Below are positions 15,357 through 23,210 of a DNA stretch of 23,210 nucleotides, piece after piece. This DNA comes from Pseudomonadota bacterium (lineage in GTDB: Bacteria; Myxococcota_A; Polyangia; Polyangiales; Polyangiaceae). Under the pieces are notes generated by a model, which was not told the DNA's origin, did not search any database, and worked only from the letters and a program-made list of their open reading frames with translations. The DNA is taken from the NCBI GenBank assembly GCA_023423895.1, contig JAFAER010000231.1, forward strand, positions 1-23,210, in the 5' to 3' direction. Numbering within the stretch: position 1 is the stretch's first letter; every line of letters begins with the position of its first letter. Both the position numbers and the translations under genes were made by a program.

Positions 15357-16555
15357 CGCGCCTCCTCCTCGCCGTCGCTGCACGGACGAACGGCGCACTG
15401 CCCGCCGACGCAGGGTTGCCCTGCGAGCACATCGCAGGTGACTCCGCACGCTCCGCAATTCAGTTGATCGGAGTCGAGGTTCACCTCGCACCCGTCGCCC
15501 GGGTCGCCGTTGCAATCACCCCAGCCCTGCCGGCATTCGTTGATGCAGTAGCCGTAGGCGCACGTCCCGACCTGATTCTTGGCCGAGCCGATAACGGAGC
15601 AGCGGTTCATGCAGGCGCCGCAGTGCGCGGGATGAGTCGTCAGGTTTACGCATTCGTCGCCGCAGAGAGTCAAACCCGGAGGGCACACGCATTCGCCGAC
15701 CCCGTCGCGGTTGGCACGGCATGTCTGTCCGGGCGCGCAGGCGTTGTTGCACGCGCCGCAATGCTCGTTGCTCAGCAGTGACGTCTCGCAGCCGTTCGAG
15801 ATGTCGCCGTCGCAACTGGCATATGGTGCTTGGCATTTCAGATGTCCGCACTCGCCCTTCGAGCAGCCGTAATAGGCGTTGGGCGGCGGCGCGCCTCCGT
15901 CACTTCCAGCACCGCCATCGGCGGGATCGCAGGCATTGTCACAGGCACCGCAATTCTTGTCGTCGTCGCTGCGATCGACGCACCTGTGCTGGTTATTCGC
16001 GATTCCGCAATAGGTGAATCCTGGTTTGCATCCGCAGCGGCCGACTTGAGTGATCTTGTCGTAGATGCACGGCTTGTTCGGATCGGGACACTGGTCGCCG
16101 CAGCCGTTGCAGTTGTCGTTCGTCCCGAGCGTGACCTCACAGTCGTCATCAACGATGCCGTTGCAGTCGGCCGTGCGGATATTGTACGGCTCCGCGCAGC
16201 GGATGGCGCACTGCCCGTTCACGCAGTCGAACTCGGCGTTGCCGAGCGCCTGGCACTGAAACCCGCAGGACCCGCAGTTCCTCGGGTCGGTCATCAGGTT
16301 GATGTCGCACGGATTCGCCGACGTCGGGCAGGTCGCGAACGGCATCGGGCATGTCGTCAGCGGGCAGTACTCCGTGAGCGCGAGCTCCGGCGCGGGCGCC
16401 TCGGCATCCGGCTCCACGAAGGCCGGCGGCGCCCCTGCGTCGTACGACTCGGCGATGGTGACGTCAGGCCCGCGGCAGCCGCCGAAGAGCCACACGAGCG
16501 CGACGGAGGCCGTCAGCGTGAATGGCGCGCCGTAGCGCGCGATGGGTCGAAGCAT
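15353..16555 (-). CDS. Cysteine-rich repeat lipoprotein (NCGxCxxxC repeats)
   Basis: A 400-residue exported protein with a signal peptide ending at FGGC, a loose lipobox. An Asp/Ala/Pro linker follows, and then about 330 residues of Cys-rich repeat. Six copies of a CGxCxxxC-type core are visible: RNCGSCGFQC, DNCNGCGDQC, KNCGACDNAC, EHCGACNNAC, AHCGACMNRC and LNCGACGVTC. Alternating units contain Asp/Asn-Gly motifs such as DCNGIVDDDCEV and DCNGDPGDGCEV, which suggest calcium-stabilised, disulfide-bonded modules. Myxobacterial homologues are often misannotated as tryptophan synthase alpha chain; nothing here supports that. ATG 16555 lies 25 bases after the TPR gene stop, with AAGGA upstream. 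The stop overlaps the next gene (ATGA). The C-terminus ends in a short acidic tail. Confidence 0.86.
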   Translation of the reverse strand: MLRPIARYGAPFTLTASVALVWLFGGCRGPDVTIAESYDAGAPPAFVEPDAEAPAPELALTEYCPLTTCPMPFATCPTSANPCDINLMTDPRNCGSCGFQCQALGNAEFDCVNGQCAIRCAEPYNIRTADCNGIVDDDCEVTLGTNDNCNGCGDQCPDPNKPCIYDKITQVGRCGCKPGFTYCGIANNQHRCVDRSDDDKNCGACDNACDPADGGAGSDGGAPPPNAYYGCSKGECGHLKCQAPYASCDGDISNGCETSLLSNEHCGACNNACAPGQTCRANRDGVGECVCPPGLTLCGDECVNLTTHPAHCGACMNRCSVIGSAKNQVGTCAYGYCINECRQGWGDCNGDPGDGCEVNLDSDQLNCGACGVTCDVLAGQPCVGGQCAVRPCSDGEEEAR

Positions 16556-16580
16556 CTCGGTTTTTCCTTCGGGGAGAGGC

Positions 16581-17414
16581 TTACGGGGTCGCGGTCGAGT
16601 GCGATGGGTCGCTCGGCTCGGGGGTCGAGGCGCCGGAAGGCTCCGGCAGCGGGCGCCCGATCGCCATCTCGAGGCGCGCGGCGTAAGGGGTCTGCGGGAA
16701 GCGGCGCACGAAAGCGAGCGCGCGTCGCGACGCCTCCTCGTTTCGCCCGAGCCGCGAAAGCGCCTCGACGGCGATCACCTCGCGCTCCTGCACGAGCTCG
16801 CCCGTCGGATACGCGTGCGCGTGCTCCTTCGTGAGCGAGAGCGCACGACTCGGATCGGATGCGAGCGCTGCCTGGGCGCGTTGGACCAGCTCGAGCTCCG
16901 TCGCGCGTGGCGCCGCCTCGGGGCCGCCGGCCGGCGACTTCGTGCTCCTTGCGCCAGCGGGGGCGGAGTTGATGCCTTGCGCGGGGGAGGGCGCGGCGGG
17001 GAGCTGATCGACCGAGACCACGGCCGAGGGCGGAACAGACTGCGGCGCCTGCGCGACCGGCAACTCCGACGTCGGCGACACGACCTCCGGTGCGGGAGAG
17101 GTTGCCGTCTTCGAGGATGCCTGCTCGGCGTTGACGGCGAACAATCCCTCCGCCCGGTCCCAAGAGACCGCGAGCACGCCCGCAACGGCTGCCGCGAGAA
17201 GCCCAGCCTTGTAATACGCGACTCTCCCAGTGGCCGCGGGCCGTGCGCCCGCCGGGCTCCGCGTGGGGTTGAGGACCCCGGCCGTCGCGAGGCGCTTCGC
17301 CATGCGATCCAGGGCGGCATCGCTGGGGCCGGCCTGACGTGAGCGCACGAACGCGCGCAGCGCTGCGGGATCCTGCTCGCCCGCGCGCGGAGTGTCGGGT
17401 TGCTCCGTCTTCAT
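16581..17414 (-). CDS. Single-pass membrane protein with C-terminal TPR-like region; candidate anti-sigma factor
   Basis: A 277-residue protein in three parts. Residues 1-64 are cytoplasmic and partly helical. A single transmembrane segment lies at about 65-84 (VAYYKAGLLAAAVAGVLAV). A long Pro/Ala/Ser linker (about 100-170) follows, and then a helical repeat region (172-255) that looks like two to three TPR motifs, including RAQAALASDPSRAL and ALSRLGRNEEASRRAL. ATG 17414 has GGAGAGG five bases upstream and overlaps the sigma-factor stop (ATGA). Position and topology are those of an anti-sigma factor. However, the zinc-binding HxxxCxxC motif of common anti-sigma domains is absent, so partner binding is inferred. 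The TPR part, facing outward, might sense or hold the exported lipoproteins. Confidence 0.75.
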   Translation of the reverse strand: MKTEQPDTPRAGEQDPAALRAFVRSRQAGPSDAALDRMAKRLATAGVLNPTRSPAGARPAATGRVAYYKAGLLAAAVAGVLAVSWDRAEGLFAVNAEQASSKTATSPAPEVVSPTSELPVAQAPQSVPPSAVVSVDQLPAAPSPAQGINSAPAGARSTKSPAGGPEAAPRATELELVQRAQAALASDPSRALSLTKEHAHAYPTGELVQEREVIAVEALSRLGRNEEASRRALAFVRRFPQTPYAARLEMAIGRPLPEPSGASTPEPSDPSHSTATP

Positions 17415-17920
17415 GTTGCCTCTCCGAGCGCGCGCGTGAGCTCGCGCCGTGCAGCGTAGTACCGGGTGAACGCGGTCTTGAGAGGGCACTGGACGGCCTC
17501 TGCGACCTCGCGCATCGACATCCCTTCGACCTCGTGGAGGATGAAGACGAGCTGCTTGTCCTCGTCGAGCGTCTGGAAGACGCGATTGAGCAGATCGATC
17601 TCCGCGCGGAAGGACGGGTCTCCCGGGTCCGCCTCCTCGGGCACGGTCGCGACGGACTCTTCGTGACGGCGATGACTGCGCCGGCGATAGGCCGACGCAC
17701 AACGGCGCGCGATGGCGAAGAGCCAGGCGCGGGGATGTTTGCCGTCCCAGTGGCCGATGCGCCGGTGGGCGATGAGGAAGACCTCCTGGGTCTGGTCCTC
17801 GAGGTCGGCGCTCGAAACGCCGAACTGCCGCAGCGTCCGCCAGACGAACACGGCATAAGACGCGAAGAGGTCGTCGATCGTCATCGGCGCGGCAATCACG
17901 TCTCCAGCGGCTTCCCGCAT
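17411..17920 (-). CDS. ECF-type RNA polymerase sigma factor
   Basis: A 169-residue sigma-70 family protein with the two ECF regions. Sigma2 occupies about 17-82 (DDLFASYAVFVW, DLEDQTQEVFLIAHRR, HPRAWLFAIARR). Sigma4 occupies about 107-165 (LDEDKQLVFILHEVEGMSMREVAEA with recognition helix CPLKTAFTRYYAARREL). It should direct RNA polymerase to its own promoters. The start is ambiguous: ATG 17920 gives a normal length, but ATG 17884 and upstream GTG/TTG codons are possible. The stop overlaps the membrane-protein gene (ATGA). As first gene of a seven-gene chain, it probably controls expression of this surface-lipoprotein operon, including itself. I could not identify a convincing promoter in the 101-bp gap upstream. 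Confidence 0.92.
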   Translation of the reverse strand: MREAAGDVIAAPMTIDDLFASYAVFVWRTLRQFGVSSADLEDQTQEVFLIAHRRIGHWDGKHPRAWLFAIARRCASAYRRRSHRRHEESVATVPEEADPGDPSFRAEIDLLNRVFQTLDEDKQLVFILHEVEGMSMREVAEAVQCPLKTAFTRYYAARRELTRALGEAT

Positions 17921-18021
17921 GGCGACGTCACGAGCGATCAAGGCCTCCACGCTGGGATCAATGCACGCCCCCCGCGACTTTTCCTTCGCGACGGCCTCAC
18001 TTTTTCGGGTGCCGGGATCGA

Positions 18022-19077
18022 TTAGCGAAACTCGTAGCCGATACCAACCGACAGGCGCCCTTCGACGGCGCTCGGGCGGTGCACATGGTAGAGCTTCGCA
18101 TCTTCGCGAATACGGAAGCCTTCGCGATGGAAGATGCCCTCGATCTCCGGGAGGGCCTCCACGAAGAGCGAACGTGCGACCTCGACGCGGACGAGGACGC
18201 CAGGACCGGCGAGGACCGTGGGGCGGACTTGCTGATGAACCGCCTGGAAGCCTCTCGGCGAGTTGTGGATGAGGCCGAGCCGTGCGCCGAGCGTGGGGAT
18301 GAGCTCGAACCGCGAGCTTCGAAGCGCCGACAGCCCGACGCGCGCGGACGCCCCGAACAGCGCAAACCGGACCTCGCCCGCACCAGCTCGCACTGAGCCA
18401 CTCGTCTCGGCGTTCGCCTCGAGCCCGAAGAGCACGATCGAGCACGGCGAGTAGAACGCGCGGATCGCGAAGCCGCCTGCCGTCGAGGGAAGCACACCGC
18501 GCGACGCGACGGCGCCTGCGCCGACGAGCAGGCGATGCGCCCACCGTCGAGGCTCCGGAGCCCGGGCAGAGGCCGGAGGTCGACTCGGCGTTGCTGGGGG
18601 AGGTGGTCGAACGACGTCACGCTCTGGTGGCGCTGCCCCGCTCGGCGGCGGCTCGACGTGATCGTCCGGGCGCGCGGGCGGCTCGATGGGTGGTCGTGCG
18701 ACCGCGATCATCATCGCGAGCACGAGCGACGTCGGACCTTCGACCTCCTTGCACGCGCGGCTGTCGACGCGGACCTGACGTAGTCCGATGCGACGTCCAG
18801 AAGCGTCGTTCATCACCAGCGTGACGCTGAACCCCTCGTCGCGCTCGCTGACCGTGCCCTCCACGAACAACACCGGGGTCGCCGCGGAGCGAGGCTCCCC
18901 GAGACGGTCTCGCGTCGCTTCCATGATCTCGTCGCGCGAGGGGCATCCCTCCGGAGCGGACCACACGAGCTCGAACGGCGCGGCATGGGCTGACTTCGAC
19001 CAACACCACGACGCGAGCACGAGACCGATACCGCTCACCAGGGCACGAACACGTGCATGAGTGCCGGTGAGCCTCAC
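18022..19077 (-). CDS. Exported outer-membrane-type protein
   Basis: A 351-residue protein with a signal peptide ending near AHA-AP (residues 31-33). The next ~110 residues include WSAPEGCPSRDEI and a later Cys (DSRACKEV), probably a small disulfide-bonded domain common in myxobacterial envelope proteins. A proline-rich linker (about 140-180) follows, then alternating hydrophobic/polar strands to the end with a terminal aromatic residue (GYEFR). This is typical of a small beta-barrel. GTG 19077 is chosen because the signal peptide begins there; GAGGG lies about 11 bases upstream, so the choice is only fair. The stop is 101 bases before the sigma-factor gene on the same strand. Co-transcription is possible but unproven. 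Confidence 0.72.
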   Translation of the reverse strand: MRLTGTHARVRALVSGIGLVLASWCWSKSAHAAPFELVWSAPEGCPSRDEIMEATRDRLGEPRSAATPVLFVEGTVSERDEGFSVTLVMNDASGRRIGLRQVRVDSRACKEVEGPTSLVLAMMIAVARPPIEPPARPDDHVEPPPSGAAPPERDVVRPPPPATPSRPPASARAPEPRRWAHRLLVGAGAVASRGVLPSTAGGFAIRAFYSPCSIVLFGLEANAETSGSVRAGAGEVRFALFGASARVGLSALRSSRFELIPTLGARLGLIHNSPRGFQAVHQQVRPTVLAGPGVLVRVEVARSLFVEALPEIEGIFHREGFRIREDAKLYHVHRPSAVEGRLSVGIGYEFR

Positions 19078-19270
19078 GGTCTTCGAACCCTCGAGGGCGA
19101 TGCTACTCCGAACCACCGGCCAGCGAACCAGATGAAAGGACGAAAAGGGGGCTCCGCGCGCACGACTTCTGCACGCGGTACGCCGATGACGGAGCAGTCG
19201 AAAGCGCGAGAGCGAACGTGGCGGGCGCGGGTAGCTCACCGCCGCGGACATCCAGATGAGCCGTAGCGGG

Positions 19271-19858
19271 TCAGCGCGATGCGGTGCGCTTCGCGGGGCT
19301 ACGGGCTCCGCGAAGCCGCCAGAGCATCGGCGCGGCGCTCCCGAGCAAGTAGAGGAGACCGAGCCCCACGAACAAGACGTAGAGGGCGCGCCACTTCGGG
19401 CCGAGCCAGCTGCCCTGATGCAGCGACATGAGAAGCTTCGTCCCGTCCTCCGACCAGCCGAGCCAGCTCCGACCGAGCCGGTAGCCGATCCCGGTCGCCG
19501 CCGACAGCGCGAGGGGCGCGGCGAAGACGAAGCTCGCGAGGTGATGCCATCGGCGTGAGCGCGGTGAGCTCGGCGTCGCTCTCGCGGAGCGCCGCCACAT
19601 CGAGACGCCGGCGCCGATCATGACGAGCAGCGCGAGGCCAACGACGAGGACGTAGATCGGCGCGAACGCTTTTCCGATGATCGAGCCCTCGTGGATGCTG
19701 CGGACGACCGCGCCCGTCTCCTTCGACATCCCGAACCAGTTGCGGCCGATCCGAAAGGTGAGCCCGGTCACCGCGGTCATCAGGAGGAACGGGTAGGCGA
19801 CGAGCCCGATCGATCGGTGGACCTTGCGGAGGTTCAATCTGGGACGCGATGTGGCCAC
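19271..19858 (-). CDS. PepSY-associated transmembrane protein made of two tandem units
   Basis: A 195-residue inner-membrane protein of the PepSY-associated TM kind, with about four hydrophobic segments. Residues 11-90 and 102-182 are two copies of one unit. Both have a basic-His start (RKVHRS, RRWHHL), then TG(L/I)-xx-R-x-GR-x-W-x-G, then S(I/L)H-x-GS with His56 and His147, then YVL-x-VGL and a final MWRR or LWR. Conserved His in membrane segments could bind haem or metal, as in related cytochrome b-like proteins, but this is inference. The start is GTG 19858 with AAGGG about six bases upstream. The gene is alone, with a divergent partner at 19977. Confidence 0.8.
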   Translation of the reverse strand: MATSRPRLNLRKVHRSIGLVAYPFLLMTAVTGLTFRIGRNWFGMSKETGAVVRSIHEGSIIGKAFAPIYVLVVGLALLVMIGAGVSMWRRSARATPSSPRSRRWHHLASFVFAAPLALSAATGIGYRLGRSWLGWSEDGTKLLMSLHQGSWLGPKWRALYVLFVGLGLLYLLGSAAPMLWRLRGARSPAKRTASR

Positions 19859-19976
19859 ATGCCCTTTTCAGCTGCGTGGTCCAGCCTGTCAACGCGTCGC
19901 CGACAAGCCGTGAGCTCGGCAGGAGCGTGTCGAGAGCTCGATCGGGAACGAGGGGGCCCAAGCCCAACCTTCTACC

Positions 19977-21416
19977 GTGGTAACGTCCGCGATCTTGAAG
20001 TCGCGCCTACGACTCGGATTGGTGTCGATGCTGGGGGCGGCGGTTCTCGTCACCCTCCTCGTCGCTCGCCATGGCTGTCGGCGATCGGAGACGACGCCCG
20101 AGTCACCATCCATGGCTGGATCGGTCGCCGCCTCGGCTTCGAACCAGCCTCTCTCGGCTCCATCGTCGCTCGTCGCGCTTCGGCCGACGAAGCGGCTGTC
20201 GGTCACCCCGTTCGACGAAGGGCTGCCGCCGAGCGGTCAATGGCGCAACGGATTCGACCTCGCGGATCTGGACGGGGATGGAGAGCTCGATCTCGTGCAC
20301 GGACCGGCGCGGAAGCTCCTTCCGCTTCGCCCGGTCATCTACCTCGGCGACGGTCGCGGGCATTGGCGCGCGTGGAAAGAAGCGACGTTCCCGCCCCTCG
20401 GTTACGACTACGGCGACGTTCAGGCAGCAGACCTCGACGGCGACGGAGTGCTCGACCTCGCGCTCGCAGTGCACCTGAAGGGCATTGCAGCGATTCGTCA
20501 CGATGGCCACGGGCACTTCTCGGCCCTCGGACGCGGGCTCGATCTCCAGAGCGGAGCCGCGTTCGGTTCGCGCACTCTCGTCACGATCGATTGGAGGGAA
20601 CATGCTCCGGCATCGATCCTCGCGCTGAGCGACGGCCCGAGACCACCGTCGAAATCGGAGCGTAGTCCAGCGTCTCTCGGCGTGCGCCTCCTCACGCTGA
20701 CGGACGGAGACGCCGGTGACGGAGCGCGTGACTGGAGGCTCGATGCGCTGGCGACGACCGCGCTCGATCGGATGTTCGGAGACTCCCTCGCGCTTGGCGA
20801 CGTCGACGGTGACGGGAAGAAAGAGCTCGCGGTCGGGTCCAACACGCTCGGCGAGACGCGTATCCTTTTTCGCCGGGACGGCGGCGTGTTCGTCCCCGTG
20901 CCGATCGAAGGTGTGCGTCCACGAAGCCTCGTGCGTTCGGTGGCACTTGCCGACTTGGACGGCGACGGGCACGACGATCTCGTCGCTGCGTACGCGAGCA
21001 GTGAAGGTGAGCGCTGGTTCGTCGGCGTCGATTTGTTCCTCCGTCGTGGAAGCTCGTTCGAGCGCCGGGAGATCGCTCGGGAAGAAGCACGCAACGACTA
21101 CTCGGCCGTCGCGGTGTGCCGCTTCGACGGCTCCGACGGCGACAAGGCGCGTAGCCTCGCGGTCGCGCGCGACGACGGGACGATCGCGCTCTTCGCCGCC
21201 GACGGCCACGGCTTCCTGACCGAAGACCTCCGCATCCCGAGCACGGGTCACGAAGGCTGCCGCGGCTATCGCGTGCGCTGCGTCGACCTCGATCACGACG
21301 GTCGGGACGAGCTCGTCGCGTCGTTTGCGGGGGAGAGCGACGGGGCTGACGCGCCGGGGGCATGCGCTTCACAGGGCGCGCTGAAGGCGTGGAAGGTCGG
21401 CGCCATCTCGCCCTGA
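19977..21416 (+). CDS. FG-GAP/VCBS repeat-containing exported protein
   Basis: A 479-residue protein with one N-terminal hydrophobic segment at about 11-30, which could be a signal or anchor sequence. A low-complexity Ser/Ala linker follows, and then an integrin-alpha-like propeller. Calcium-loop motifs recur: DLDGDGELDLV, DLDGDGVLDLA, DVDGDGKKELA, DLDGDGHDDLV and DLDHDGRDELV. Each would bind Ca2+ in one blade. Such proteins are surface or periplasmic binding propellers; no catalytic domain is attached. GTG 19977 has no clear ribosome-binding site, and ATG 20028 would shorten the hydrophobic segment. It diverges from the PepSY-associated gene. Sites near the C-terminus (Cys in HEGCRGYRVRC) may form a disulfide. 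Confidence 0.85.
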   Translation: MVTSAILKSRLRLGLVSMLGAAVLVTLLVARHGCRRSETTPESPSMAGSVAASASNQPLSAPSSLVALRPTKRLSVTPFDEGLPPSGQWRNGFDLADLDGDGELDLVHGPARKLLPLRPVIYLGDGRGHWRAWKEATFPPLGYDYGDVQAADLDGDGVLDLALAVHLKGIAAIRHDGHGHFSALGRGLDLQSGAAFGSRTLVTIDWREHAPASILALSDGPRPPSKSERSPASLGVRLLTLTDGDAGDGARDWRLDALATTALDRMFGDSLALGDVDGDGKKELAVGSNTLGETRILFRRDGGVFVPVPIEGVRPRSLVRSVALADLDGDGHDDLVAAYASSEGERWFVGVDLFLRRGSSFERREIAREEARNDYSAVAVCRFDGSDGDKARSLAVARDDGTIALFAADGHGFLTEDLRIPSTGHEGCRGYRVRCVDLDHDGRDELVASFAGESDGADAPGACASQGALKAWKVGAISP

Positions 21417-21419
21417 CTT

Positions 21420-21442
21420 CCCGCGCTGTCGTGCGGCGCGGG
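21420..21442 (+). terminator. Possible terminator hairpin after the FG-GAP gene
   Basis: CCCGCGC (21420-21426) and GCGCGGG (21436-21442) form a perfect seven-pair stem with a nine-base loop, starting four bases after the stop codon. There is no T-tract. Confidence 0.4.
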
Positions 21443-21555
21443 CGCGTGCACCTCGTTCGAGACGTCCGAGACGGTGCGCGCGTGCGTACCCGGGGCGGAA
21501 GATATCTGGAAAATCGATTGTTGTGAGGCGAGCGGTCACAGTAACGTCCCCGCTA

Positions 21556-22743
21556 ATGTTCGCCGTCCTGCATCGAATCGTCCCGATCCGCTCCAACACG
21601 GGATTCGAGATGGGGAGAGGCGCGCTCGCTTTCGCCGCCGCCGCCATCGTGATGCTCGCGCCGGCGCGGGCGTCCGCGCAGAGCTACGCGTGCATCGACG
21701 CACCGACCGCGACGAACTGCGAAGCGGTCTTGCCGGACAACCAGACCGTCACGACCTCGTTCCTCGTCCAGCCGGGCGCTTGCGATCCGCAGGCCACCAT
21801 CGTCGCAACCGGCGTGCGCGCGAAGCTCTCCCACCAATGGGTGGGCGATCTCAGCCTGACGCTGGTTCACCCGGACGGAACCGAGGTCACGCTGATGACG
21901 CGGCCCGGCATCTCGCCGAAGGACGCCTACGGATGCGCCGGCGAGGACATCGACGTTCTGTTCACGGACGGAGCCACGGCCTCCGCTGCGGAGCAATGCA
22001 GCCCGAAGTTCCCCGCAGTCTCCGGCGCCGTAACCCCACTCAATCCGCTGTCCGTTCTGAACGGCAAGGCACGAAACGGCACGTGGAGCCTTCGCGTGAC
22101 CGACAGCGCCGGATTCGGCATCGGCGCCATCGACTCGTGGACGCTCGACCTTCCGTGCACCCTGCCGAGCGTCACGACGATCGCGAGCCAGCCGACGGCG
22201 ACCGTCGGAGGTCAGCCAGGGCAGTTCACCTTCACGCGCGCCGGCGACCCTCTCGGTGCACTGGCTGTAAAATACACGATCTCTGGGACGGCGCCGCCGA
22301 GTGCGTTCGCGCCGCTCCAAGGCTTGGTCACGATCCCGGACGGAGCCGCGTCGGCCACCGTCGACGTGGTGGCGAACGCCGGCGCCCCCGACGGTGCCAC
22401 CGTCGTCGCCACTGTCGCGCCGAGCGTCATCTACTCGGTTGGCACCAGCAGTGCCGCGACCGTCACGATCCGCGCCGCGACGTGTGGTGACGGGAAGCTC
22501 GATCCCGGTGAGCAGTGCGACGACGGGCCCGCGAATGGCCCCGGCGCCCGGTGCGCCAAGGATTGCACGCTCGCCAGCTCGGCGGATGGCGGGATCGACG
22601 CCGGAAGCGCGAGCCCGAGCAACGACGGCGGGTGTGGCTGCAAGGTCCGGGGCCCGAGCCAGACCGCAGGAATGTTCGGTCTCGTCTTCGGTGTCGTCGC
22701 GTGCGTCGGCCTGATGCTCCGCCGGCGCCGCTCCGGAAGGAAC
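21556..22743 (+). CDS. P-domain protein with Cys-rich motif and MYXO-CTERM tail; no stop codon at its expected end
   Basis: An exported surface protein of about 396 residues up to the junction. A signal peptide ends near ASA-QS (residue 41). ATG 21610 would give a tidier signal peptide than ATG 21556, and neither has a strong ribosome-binding site. Residues about 45-205 form a proprotein convertase P-domain (LSHQWVGDLSLTLVHPDG, LNGKARNGTWSLRVTD, GAIDSWTLDLPC). A beta-sandwich region follows, then the CGDGKLDPGEQCDDG motif of myxobacterial Cys-rich repeats. The MYXO-CTERM signal comes last: CGC (360-362), a hydrophobic helix (about 370-388) and RRRR at 389-392. No protease domain is attached. 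After RRRR the frame stays open and enters the next secreted protein at ATG 22744, so the end given here is functional, not a stop codon. Confidence 0.8.
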
Positions 22744-23210
22744 ATGAAGGGGATCTGGACCAAGCTGCTCGCGCTGCCCTTCGGCGCGGGTGCGCTCCTC
22801 GCCGCGCGGCCGGCGGAAGCGGCGATCGGCACGCTCGACAACGTCCCCGCCGCCACGCTGCTCTATCCGTACTTCGAAGTGGAGACCGGTGCCGGCAAGA
22901 GCGACACCGTGATCACGGTCCAGAACTCGAACGCGGTCGCGGCGCTGGTCAACGTCACGATCTGGAGCGAGATGGGCGTGCCGGTCCATCACTTCCCGGT
23001 CTACCTCACCGGCTACGACGTCCAGTCGCTCAGCCTCCGCGAGCTCATCGTCAACGGGAAGACGCCCCGGACTGCGACCGCGGGCCAGGATCCCGTCGAC
23101 ACGATCAGCCCGAAAGGGAGCTTCTCGCAGGACATCAACTACACGAGCTGCAACGACGTGCTCCCGGTCGCAGACCTCGGCGCCGGCGCGATCGCGGGGC
23201 TGAAGGCGGC
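22744..23210 (+). CDS. Exported protein of unknown function, 3'-partial
   Basis: At least 155 residues, running off the window. A standard signal peptide (basic KGIWTK, hydrophobic LLALPFGAGALLAA, cleavage near AEA-AIG) is followed by DNVPAATLLYPYFEVETG and VNVTIWSEMGVPVHHFPVYLTGYDVQSLSLREL. I associate this pattern with a widespread family of secreted proteins of unknown function in Proteobacteria and Myxococcota. ATG 22744 has GGAAGGA at 22735-22741, rather close but usable. It is in the same frame as the upstream P-domain gene with no stop between. It may be a separate gene, a coupled gene, or the second half of a fusion. Confidence 0.72.
   Translation, partial: MKGIWTKLLALPFGAGALLAARPAEAAIGTLDNVPAATLLYPYFEVETGAGKSDTVITVQNSNAVAALVNVTIWSEMGVPVHHFPVYLTGYDVQSLSLRELIVNGKTPRTATAGQDPVDTISPKGSFSQDINYTSCNDVLPVADLGAGAIAGLKA

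Noticed and set aside
15353..16555. Tryptophan synthase alpha chain, a label often given to similar genes
   Set aside because: The protein is a secreted Cys-repeat protein with no TIM-barrel or TrpA motif.
21553..22992. Minus-strand open frame of about 480 codons
   Set aside because: It is antisense to the P-domain gene, which has clear motifs; the antisense product is Arg-rich with no recognisable domain.
1..23210. CRISPR arrays, tRNA genes, insertion sequences, phage or defence modules
   Set aside because: I looked for direct-repeat arrays, cloverleaf-like stems, transposase motifs and terminal repeats and saw none that I could support by eye.

Overview
This is a GC-rich chromosomal window with many GTG/TTG starts and MYXO-CTERM-like C-termini. 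It carries lipoproteins with Asp/Ala/Gly linkers and RCC1, IgGFc-binding, Cys-rich and 'DVWAVG' repeat proteins. Together these point to a myxobacterium (Myxococcota, probably Polyangiales/Labilithrix-like). That assignment rests on gene style, not on a marker gene. I saw no rRNA, tRNA, CRISPR array, insertion sequence or phage gene.

Bases 1-5758 hold a small catabolic locus. On the minus strand are a VOC (glyoxalase/extradiol dioxygenase fold) protein, a NodB-type deacetylase and a fumarylacetoacetate hydrolase (FAH) family protein. On the plus strand are a GntR/FCD regulator, a short malonyl-CoA decarboxylase and an alpha/beta hydrolase. The A/T-rich palindrome TTTGTCGACAAA occurs three times (about 1650, 2949 and 3822), each in front of one of the transcription units. 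This makes a self-contained GntR regulon the simplest reading. A frameshifted, 5'-truncated HSL-type esterase lies at the left edge and converges on the FAH gene.

Bases 5836-9516 (plus strand) hold a cytoplasmic YceI protein, a small membrane protein with an in-frame amber codon just before its usable start, and a two-gene unit. The unit is a lipoprotein made of an acidic/basic repeat, followed by a lipoprotein with a His/Cys pair resembling a clan CD (caspase-fold) peptidase dyad and a MYXO-CTERM tail. A GC-rich hairpin separates it from the next, convergent operon.

Bases 9574-17920 (minus strand) form a seven-gene operon: ECF sigma factor, TPR-bearing membrane protein (candidate anti-sigma), Cys-rich repeat lipoprotein, two propeller-like lipoproteins, an RCC1 lipoprotein and an IgGFc-binding-domain lipoprotein. 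Almost every junction is an ATGA stop/start overlap, so this looks like one tightly coupled programme for a set of surface lipoproteins. An outer-membrane-type protein (18022-19077) lies just upstream.

Bases 19271-23210 hold a PepSY-associated membrane protein built from two tandem copies of one unit, a divergent FG-GAP/VCBS protein, and a P-domain protein with a MYXO-CTERM tail. The P-domain frame runs with no stop codon straight into a second secreted protein that has its own signal peptide and runs off the right edge.
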